Assembly (NCBI GenBank): GCA_017538775.1
Contig: JAFYIF010000306.1
Location: 1 to 6,013 of the forward strand
From: Oscillospiraceae bacterium
GTDB taxonomy: Bacteria > Bacillota > Clostridia > Oscillospirales > Oscillospiraceae
Reading direction: 5' to 3'
DNA: 6,013 nucleotides
Below, piece by piece: positions 1-3,909 of this stretch. The notes under the pieces were generated by a model, which was given only the letters and a program-made list of their open reading frames with translations, searched no databases and was not told the origin of the DNA. Made by a program: the position numbers and the translations under genes. The stretch's first letter is position 1. Every line of letters starts with the position of its first letter.

Positions 1-44
1 CTGTATAAACTAAGTTGATGTCCCTGGTTTCCTGTTCTGAGCAT
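1..44 (-). CDS. putative transposase, N-terminal 14 codons only (runs off left edge)
   Basis: Read leftward, an ATG at 44-42 opens a frame encoding MLRTGNQGHQLSLY before the window ends. A GAGGG ribosome site lies at 57-53, eight bases before the ATG, and a good promoter lies just upstream. The short polar N-terminus ending in a QLSLY-like element resembles the starts of IS1182-type DDE transposases as I recall them, but 14 residues cannot prove a family. The well-placed promoter, ribosome site and start argue that this is a real gene start. Alternative: an unrelated leftward gene that simply lies next to a truncated one. Confidence 0.42.
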   Translation of the reverse strand, partial: MLRTGNQGHQLSLY

Positions 45-77
45 CTCCGGCACCCTCTTTGTTCTCTGGATGCTTCC

Positions 78-106
78 ATTATACCATGCTTTGACTGGTT
101 TGTGCA
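78..106 (-). promoter_or_regulatory. sigma-A-type promoter of the leftward transposase-like gene
   Basis: On the minus strand a perfect TATAAT -10 box (plus-strand ATTATA at 78-83) lies 17 bases from TGCACA (101-106), which matches TTGACA at four of six positions. Transcription would start near position 71, about 27 bases ahead of the ATG at 44. It points into the putative element, not outward, so it would not drive the SLH gene to its right. Confidence 0.55.
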
Positions 107-146
107 GACTTTTTCAGTGGTTTCGAACCGTCCCTCCGTCTCAGAC

Positions 147-284
147 ACGGAGCGGGCGCAGGCCCTCGCCGCGGAGCAAGCGGTGCAGGAGATGCCCCTC
201 TACCCCCGCACCGGCGGCGTGAAGCTGGTGGACGGCGCGGTGGTCGTCAAACTGAACGAAACGCCGACACCCGTCGGCGAATAA
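147..284 (+). pseudogene. 3' remnant of a truncated gene, unknown product
   Basis: An in-frame stretch of about 45 residues ends at TAA 282-284. It includes EMPLYPRTGGVKLVDGAVVV and ends NETPTPVGE. Third codon positions are almost all G or C, as in the genes to the right, so it is probably genuine coding sequence. It can be read further left to an ATG at 15, but that portion has different composition and lies in the putative insertion sequence, so that start is not credible. I do not recognise the product. Its stop lies 17 bases before the next start, so it was probably the upstream member of the same operon. Losing its 5' part would also remove the operon's original promoter, and none is visible between 150 and 302. 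Alternative: an intact short fusion reading frame without function. Confidence 0.45.
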
Positions 285-301
285 GAAAGGAAGGAATCCA
301 C

Positions 302-1462
302 ATGAAAAAGAAGCAATGGTTTCGCGTCCTGCTGGCCCTCTGTCTGCTGGTCGGGCTGTTCCCGGCTCTCACCCGGAGCGCCTTTGCGGCGAAGGTCCGC
401 ACCCTCTCCCCCTGGGCGGAGGCGGAGATCCTCCGCGCCGACGGCTACGGGCTGCTGGACGTGGGGGTGCTGGCAAGATATGACCATGACATCGCGGAGC
501 CGATGACCGACTGGCGGCAGCCCATCACCCGGGCGGAGTTTGCGCGCTTCGCGCTCAGCTATGCCGCCGTCATGCACCACAGCGACCGGGAGGGCTTCCA
601 GCTCGCGGTGAACGCGCTGCTGGCGGAACAGACGCCCGACGGCACAGGCCCGGAGCTGCCCTTCTCTGACGACGGCAGCCCGGAGGCCGTCGCGGCCCAC
701 GCCCTGGGCATTGTGCAGGGCAGGGGCGAAGGGTTTTTTGACCCGGACGCCCGCATCACCCGTCAGGAGGCGGCCACCATGCTCTGCCGGGCCTACGCCG
801 CCAGCGCCGGGGTCTCCCCGGCGGCGGAGGACGCCGCGCCCTTTGCCGACGAGGGGGACATCGACGCCTGGGCGCTGGAGGCCGTTCACGTCCTGCGGGG
901 CCGGAACATCCTCCTGGGCATGGGAAACGGGCGCTTTGAGCCCCAGGGGAACTTCACCGTTGAGCAGTGCGCCGCCTGCTTCCTGCGCCTGGCAGAGCAG
1001 ATGCCGGTGAGCTTCCTCCTGGAGAATGTGCCAGAGCGTTTCACCCAGGAACAGGTCATCTCCGCCGTGGGGCCGACCGAGCGCGTCCTGCGCTGGGACG
1101 GGCCGCTGGCCGTCTTTCTCCGCCGGGACCAGGGCGCCGTGATCGGGGACACCGCCTGTTTCCTCGTCTACGCCGACGGAGGCATCCGCCGCCTGGAGGC
1201 GGCGGTCCACACCCACAGCTACGCCCCCCTCTTCGACAGCGCCGCCTTCTCCGCGGACGGAAAGACCTTCACCTATACCATGACGCTGTCGAAGGACGAC
1301 TATGACCACGCCACGCCAGCCGAACAGGAGGCGGGGAAAACGCCGCTCCTGCTCTCCGAGGCGGGCGTCTACACCGTCGCCGTGGACGTACCCAGCGGGG
1401 CGCAAAGCGTCAGCTATCAGCCGCTGGAGACCGGCCCCGACGGGCAGGCGGACGGGGAATGA
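302..1462 (+). CDS. exported S-layer homology (SLH) domain protein
   Basis: This 386-residue protein is exported and probably anchored non-covalently to a wall polymer. Residues 1-30 form a classic Sec signal peptide: a basic MKKK start, a hydrophobic core, and likely cleavage after AFA-A near residue 30. Three SLH-like repeats follow, at about 38-95, 120-168 and 180-234. Repeat 1 carries ITRAEF (75-80) and repeat 2 ITRQEA (152-157), the motif that in SLH domains contacts the secondary wall polymer. Repeat 3 has TVEQ (219-222), with Val in place of the Arg. Residues 235-386 are a separate C-terminal region that I do not recognise; it is acidic and Gly/Pro-rich at its end. The start is supported by AGGAAGGA at 288-295, six bases before ATG 302. 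Its stop overlaps the acyltransferase start (ATGA), implying co-translation. A 401-codon frame on the opposite strand is a GC-bias shadow. Confidence 0.88.
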   Translation: MKKKQWFRVLLALCLLVGLFPALTRSAFAAKVRTLSPWAEAEILRADGYGLLDVGVLARYDHDIAEPMTDWRQPITRAEFARFALSYAAVMHHSDREGFQLAVNALLAEQTPDGTGPELPFSDDGSPEAVAAHALGIVQGRGEGFFDPDARITRQEAATMLCRAYAASAGVSPAAEDAAPFADEGDIDAWALEAVHVLRGRNILLGMGNGRFEPQGNFTVEQCAACFLRLAEQMPVSFLLENVPERFTQEQVISAVGPTERVLRWDGPLAVFLRRDQGAVIGDTACFLVYADGGIRRLEAAVHTHSYAPLFDSAAFSADGKTFTYTMTLSKDDYDHATPAEQEAGKTPLLLSEAGVYTVAVDVPSGAQSVSYQPLETGPDGQADGE

Positions 1463-2544
1463 CCGTGTCCAGGGGAACAGACCCGGCCATGCGCCCCAGG
1501 CTTCGGGAACTGGACTTCCTCCGCTGCCTGGCCATGCTGGGTGTGCTGACGATCCACGTCACCAGCACCTTCCTCGACGGGGAAAGCCGGGTCCGTCTTA
1601 TGGGCATGAACCTGGCTTTTCTTTTGAACCAGGTTGCCCGCTTTGCGGTGCCGACTTTTGTTTTCCTGTCCGGCTGGTCCCTGGGTCTGGCGGGGCAGCC
1701 CGCCTCCTGGAAGGCGTTCTGGAAGAAAAAAGTGCGGCGCTTCCTGCCACCCTTCCTGCTCTGGTCCCTGCTCTACGCTTTTACCGAAGCGAACTATGAC
1801 CCCGCCGCGTTCCTGCGTCTGTTCCGGGACGGGTGGTGGCGTGTGCGGATCTTCCTGCTGGGCCAGGCGGCACCCCACCTCTACTATATCCCGCTCCTGT
1901 TCCAGTTCTATCTGCTGGCCCCGCTGCTGCTGCGCTGGGTCCGAAAAAGTCCGGGCTGGGCGCTGGGCTGCGCGTTCTGTTCCACCCTGCTGCTGACCGG
2001 CTGGTACATACTGGAGACGCTGAGCCTCTTGGCACTGCCCTATCCGCCCTACTTGTGGATGAGCGCACCGCTGTGGCTGTTTTACTTTGTGCTGGGGCTT
2101 TGGTTGGCCCGGCGTCCCATCCGGCCTTTGCGAACAGCCCTGTCGCGCACTCCGGTGCTGCCCGCGCTCCTGACGGCGGCCTTTGCGCTGCTGTACTGCC
2201 TCGTCTCCGTCCGACTGGGGGTCCTGGATTCCCTCCGTCTAAGTCTGCTGCTCTACACACCCCTGGTCTCCTGGGCGGGCGCGGCCTTGTGGCAGCGGCT
2301 GGACCGTCGGCCCCTCGCCCGCAGCGCGGTGGACTTCCTGGCGCCGCTGTCCATGGACATCTATTTTTCCCATGTGCTGGCCCTGGTCTGGCTGCGCCGC
2401 GTCCCGCTGCTCCAGAAAGGCACCTGGGCCATGCTGCTGCTCTGGTTGTGCACCTTCCTGTCCGCCCTGGCCCTGTCCTTCGGGCTGGGGATGCTGAAAC
2501 GCCTGGTTTCACGGCACAAACGTCACCGCGCTGCTTCTTTGTGA
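1459..2544 (+). CDS. acyltransferase 3 family integral membrane protein
   Basis: This 361-residue polytopic protein has about ten hydrophobic segments, the usual architecture of acyltransferase-3 (OafA/IcaC-type) enzymes. These transfer acetyl or other acyl groups to cell-surface sugars across the membrane. The family signature is clear at the N-terminus: LDFLRCLAMLGVLTIHV (18-34), including Arg22 and the conserved His33. VPTFVFLSGWSL (64-75) follows, then a basic KKKVRRFLPPFL turn (89-100). HLYYIPLLFQFYLLAPLL (140-157) is typical of the subgroup, and SMDIYFSHVLAL (298-309) corresponds to the late conserved His-containing helix. The C-terminus is basic. The start at 1459 overlaps the SLH gene stop as ATGA, with a GGACGGGG stretch just before it. 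ATG 1489 is possible but its nearest ribosome-like sequence is about 14 bases away. The acyl acceptor is unknown; pairing with an SLH protein suggests an envelope polysaccharide, which is inference. Confidence 0.88.
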   Translation: MTVSRGTDPAMRPRLRELDFLRCLAMLGVLTIHVTSTFLDGESRVRLMGMNLAFLLNQVARFAVPTFVFLSGWSLGLAGQPASWKAFWKKKVRRFLPPFLLWSLLYAFTEANYDPAAFLRLFRDGWWRVRIFLLGQAAPHLYYIPLLFQFYLLAPLLLRWVRKSPGWALGCAFCSTLLLTGWYILETLSLLALPYPPYLWMSAPLWLFYFVLGLWLARRPIRPLRTALSRTPVLPALLTAAFALLYCLVSVRLGVLDSLRLSLLLYTPLVSWAGAALWQRLDRRPLARSAVDFLAPLSMDIYFSHVLALVWLRRVPLLQKGTWAMLLLWLCTFLSALALSFGLGMLKRLVSRHKRHRAASL

Positions 2545-2595
2545 CGCCTGGAATACGAAAACCGGAGGATCGAGACGGCTTTTCGCCCCGTTCGT

Positions 2596-2620
2596 CCCGC
2601 CTCCTGCAACGCGGGTTTTT
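2596..2620 (+). terminator. possible weak intrinsic terminator after the acyltransferase gene
   Basis: CCCGC (2596-2600), a ten-base loop and GCGGG (2611-2615) are followed directly by five T residues. The stem is only five pairs, so alone it would be weak; it lies 51 bases after the acyltransferase stop. The stronger hairpin at 2680-2726 would catch read-through. Confidence 0.28.
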
Positions 2621-2679
2621 GCAGCAGCGCCACGGCAATCTTTTTGTGAAACTCCACAAGGGCGCAAGATAGATGAAAA

Positions 2680-2731
2680 CGCAAGGAAGCCGGACCCCGC
2701 TTCTCACAGGGTCCGGCTTCCTTGCGCTTTT
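2680..2731. terminator. strong bidirectional intrinsic terminator
   Basis: CGCAAGGAAGCCGGACCC (2680-2697) and its exact complement at 2709-2726 form a perfect 18-pair stem with an 11-base loop. On the plus strand a C and TTTT follow (2727-2731). On the minus strand TTTT follows immediately (AAAA at 2676-2679). It therefore ends rightward transcripts from the acyltransferase side and leftward transcripts from the RHH regulator, whose stop codon (2732-2730) lies only three bases away. Confidence 0.9.
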
Positions 2732-2912
2732 AGTTCGTTGCCTCGCGCTTTTCCAGCCGCCGCTCTTTCGCTTTCTCCTGTTCCAACTGGGTTTTCAGGA
2801 GCAGGTTGATATACTGGGAAAGGGACCGGTCGTCCAGCTCCGCCCGCTGACGCAGCTGCGCCAACAGATCCCAATCAATCGTGATGCTGATTTTTTCCTT
2901 CAACGGTTTCAT
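2730..2912 (-). CDS. small ribbon-helix-helix (Arc/CopG-type) DNA-binding regulator
   Basis: This 60-residue protein has the size and pattern of an RHH repressor or antitoxin. A short beta strand, KISITID (7-13), would pair in the dimer and read the DNA major groove. Helix A (about 14-26, DLLAQLRQRAEL) is followed by a DDRSLSQ turn and helix B (about 31-45, SQYINLLLKTQL). A highly charged helical tail (46-58) ends the protein. The ATG at 2912-2910 is preceded by GGGTGAT (2922-2916), which pairs with the downstream half of the anti-Shine-Dalgarno sequence. It is transcribed away from a membrane/secreted gene pair. The ~97 bases between them hold repeated AGTAGGA units, so autoregulation and control of the divergent promoter are likely. 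It could also be an antitoxin, but no toxin partner follows it: the terminator begins right after its stop. Confidence 0.82.
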   Translation of the reverse strand: MKPLKEKISITIDWDLLAQLRQRAELDDRSLSQYINLLLKTQLEQEKAKERRLEKREATN

Positions 2913-2928
2913 AGAATCACCCGACGCC

Positions 2929-2934
2929 AGTATA
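2929..2934 (-). promoter_or_regulatory. candidate -10 box for the RHH gene
   Basis: Minus-strand TATACT (five of six consensus positions) lies 17 bases upstream of the RHH ATG. No good -35 box is found at 16-19 bases; a TTGTCA lies about 22 bases away (2962-2957), overlapping the divergent promoter's -35. It is a weak promoter if used, and one AGTAGGA unit (2942-2948) falls in its spacer. Confidence 0.35.
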
Positions 2935-2941
2935 GCCGGAC

Positions 2942-2990
2942 AGTAGGAAAAATGCTTGACAAGTAGGATTTAGTAGGATATAATCCTACT
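2942..2990. repeat. AGTAGGA(T) operator-like repeat array between divergent genes
   Basis: Four copies of one unit occur in 49 bases: AGTAGGA at 2942-2948, AGTAGGAT at 2962-2969 and 2972-2979, and the inverted copy ATCCTACT at 2983-2990. The direct copies are spaced 20 and 10 bases apart, so they lie on the same DNA face. The last two form a perfect 8-3-8 palindrome (AGTAGGATATAATCCTACT) whose centre is the -10 box of the rightward promoter. RHH repressors are known to bind short tandem or inverted units cooperatively, and an RHH gene starts 30 bases away. Binding by that protein is inferred, not shown. Confidence 0.75.
2956..2984 (+). promoter_or_regulatory. perfect consensus sigma-A promoter of the membrane/secreted gene pair
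   Basis: TTGACA (2956-2961), a 17-base spacer and TATAAT (2979-2984) match the sigma-A consensus at all twelve positions. Transcription would start near 2991, giving a leader of only about 20 bases to the GTG at 3010. The spacer and -10 box are covered by operator-like repeats, so it is expected to be strong when free and tightly repressed when bound. Confidence 0.88.
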
Positions 2991-2993
2991 TAG

Positions 2994-3000
2994 AAGGAGG
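2994..3000 (+). promoter_or_regulatory. strong ribosome binding site before a GTG start
   Basis: AAGGAGG at 2994-3000 is nine bases before GTG 3010. An ATG at 3008-3010 is also well placed, but it is followed at once by TGA (ATGTGA), so it cannot start a protein. The site therefore supports the GTG one base out of phase with that ATG. Confidence 0.75.
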
Positions 3001-3009
3001 GAGAGGCAT

Positions 3010-3252
3010 GTGACTTATTTTGACAAAGAGCGGTTGATCGGCTGGATTGGAGTCGTTGTGGGTGCAATCCTGGAATTGTTTTCCTTTTTGACGATCCACG
3101 CGGACAAAACGCCGCGATTCCTGGGTGCGTATTACCCCTACGAAGCGCCCCTTTCCTCGCATGAGATCGCGATGATCTTTCTGGCGGTTCTGGCCGCCGC
3201 TTTGATCATCGGGGGGATCGTGTTGATCTATCGCGCAAACAGGTTCCGATAA
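3010..3252 (+). CDS. small two-helix membrane protein, unknown function
   Basis: This 80-residue product starts at GTG (MTYFDKERLIGW...). It has two hydrophobic helices at about 9-29 and 53-74. Between them is a hydrophilic loop (30-51) rich in Tyr and Pro (GAYYPYEAP), and the tail is short and basic (RANRFR). The positive tail suggests the C-terminus is cytoplasmic, so the N-terminus probably is too and the loop lies outside. I do not recognise a family. It is the first gene after a perfect consensus promoter and is followed after 61 bases by a gene for a secreted protein, with no terminator between, so they form one transcript. A role in immunity, export or anchoring for the secreted partner is possible but unproven. 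Composition is lower in GC than the flanking genes, suggesting acquisition. Confidence 0.72.
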   Translation: MTYFDKERLIGWIGVVVGAILELFSFLTIHADKTPRFLGAYYPYEAPLSSHEIAMIFLAVLAAALIIGGIVLIYRANRFR

Positions 3253-3313
3253 GTCATAACACAAACAAAGCAAAAGAAGAAAAAATGAATGGATTCGTCG
3301 GGAGGTAATGAAC

Positions 3314-3796
3314 ATGAAAAAAGCGGGAAAACAGTTGATCGTAGTCATCCTGATTCTGACGCTCTCCTTGAGCCTGGCGCTGAACGTGTTTGCGGGCAAT
3401 GCGTGCAAACAAATCAGCGGGTCCTCGAACGGCAGTTGCACGTTCACAGTGGAAACGGGGAATGTCTTTCTTTTGTCAGAAAAGATCACTTTCGATCAGG
3501 ATAAGGGCGTTTTGGGCTACAGAAACTGGGTCCATGATTACCAAACCAAGAAAGCTTACGATTCCTTTACCATCAGCTATCAGAAGAAGGGAAGCTCGGA
3601 GATCAAAACCAAAACGATGGACGGCGGAAGCTGCAGCATCAAGCTGGATCCCTATTCGACCTACACTGTGACGGTGACGCCTTCCAATGCGCAGATGTTA
3701 CAGATCAACCACTGGACCTGGGGCTCGATCTGCGGTTGGGAAAGCCCTGCAACGTGGCGGGTCAAGAGCACAAGAGGAATTGATTTGTGCGGGTAA
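3314..3796 (+). CDS. small secreted five-cysteine protein, unknown function
   Basis: This 160-residue protein has a Sec signal peptide: MKKAGKQ, then a long hydrophobic core (8-24), then NVFA-GN, so cleavage after Ala27 is likely. The cysteine at 31 is not in a lipobox (G-N-A before it), so it is not a typical lipoprotein. The mature part (about 133 residues) has Cys at 31, 42, 107, 140 and 159, and is rich in Ser, Thr, Tyr, Trp and Lys. Alternating segments such as TFTVETG and STYTVTVTP suggest a beta-sandwich. A Trp-rich patch, NHWTWGSICGW (132-142), lies near the end. I chose ATG 3314 because GGGAGG (3300-3305) is eight bases before it; ATG 3308 is only two bases from that site. Coding sequence is about 42-50% GC, unlike the flanking genes. 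I do not recognise a family. A secreted effector, an adhesive protein or a bacteriocin-like protein are guesses only. Confidence 0.75.
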   Translation: MKKAGKQLIVVILILTLSLSLALNVFAGNACKQISGSSNGSCTFTVETGNVFLLSEKITFDQDKGVLGYRNWVHDYQTKKAYDSFTISYQKKGSSEIKTKTMDGGSCSIKLDPYSTYTVTVTPSNAQMLQINHWTWGSICGWESPATWRVKSTRGIDLCG

Positions 3797-3840
3797 CAGA
3801 ACTGCCGCACCGCCAACACACGAAATCATAATGAAATCCG

Positions 3841-3886
3841 CAAGCCTTGTGCTGCCCTCCCGAAGAAGGCAGCACAGGGCTTGTTT
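3841..3886. terminator. intrinsic terminator between convergent genes
   Basis: CAAGCCTTGTGCTGCC (3841-3856) pairs with GGCAGCACAGGGCTTG (3868-3883) over 16 pairs including one G-U, with an 11-base loop. Only three T residues follow on the plus strand, and a loose T-rich run lies a few bases beyond it on the minus strand. It lies 45 bases after the secreted protein gene and 27 bases past the end of the leftward GH94 gene, so it probably serves both. Confidence 0.8.
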
Positions 3887-3909
3887 CCCATGCCGGGCCG
3901 CAGCAAACG

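Larger units (their letters stand above)
1..135 (-). mobile_element. probable end of an insertion sequence (approximate boundary)
   Basis: The first ~120 bases are less GC-rich than what follows and carry a leftward promoter, ribosome site and the start of a transposase-like gene. The adjoining rightward reading frame (from about 147) has the strong G/C third-position bias of the neighbouring genes and begins with no start codon or ribosome site of its own. This is what the outer end of an IS inserted in or beside an older gene would look like. The exact terminus and any target duplication cannot be fixed, because the other end lies outside the window. Position 135 is only an estimate. Confidence 0.35.

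Noticed and set aside
200..1405. 401-codon open frame on the minus strand
   Set aside because: It lies entirely antisense to the SLH gene, which has a signal peptide, SLH motifs and a good ribosome site. The translation is Arg/Gly/Val-rich low-information sequence typical of GC-bias shadows.
2604..2624. CTGCAA...TTGCAG hairpin as a terminator
   Set aside because: The six-pair stem has no T run after it and competes with the CCCGC/GCGGG hairpin that does have five T residues.
1781..2707. 308-codon minus-strand and 279-codon plus-strand (1833-2672) frames over the acyltransferase gene
   Set aside because: Both are out of frame with a protein showing clear acyltransferase-3 motifs, lack ribosome sites and are rich in Arg, Pro, Ala and Gly, as expected of shadows.
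2730..2912. RHH protein as the antitoxin of a toxin-antitoxin pair
   Set aside because: A strong terminator starts three bases after its stop codon, and neither divergent gene looks like a known RelE/ParE, MazF or PIN toxin. A repressor role fits better, though it is not excluded that the divergent pair is harmful.
2673..2966. 97-codon plus-strand frame across the terminator and RHH gene
   Set aside because: It starts inside the terminator region, is antisense to the RHH gene, has no ribosome site and runs through the operator region.
2962..2990. AGTAGGAT copies as the start of a CRISPR or other repeat array
   Set aside because: The units are only 7-8 bases, have no regular spacers and coincide exactly with promoter elements, so operator sites are the simpler explanation.
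3314..3796. secreted protein as a lactococcin-972-like bacteriocin or a lipoprotein
   Set aside because: The characteristic lactococcin-972 sequence pattern as I know it is not visible, and Cys31 is not preceded by a lipobox.
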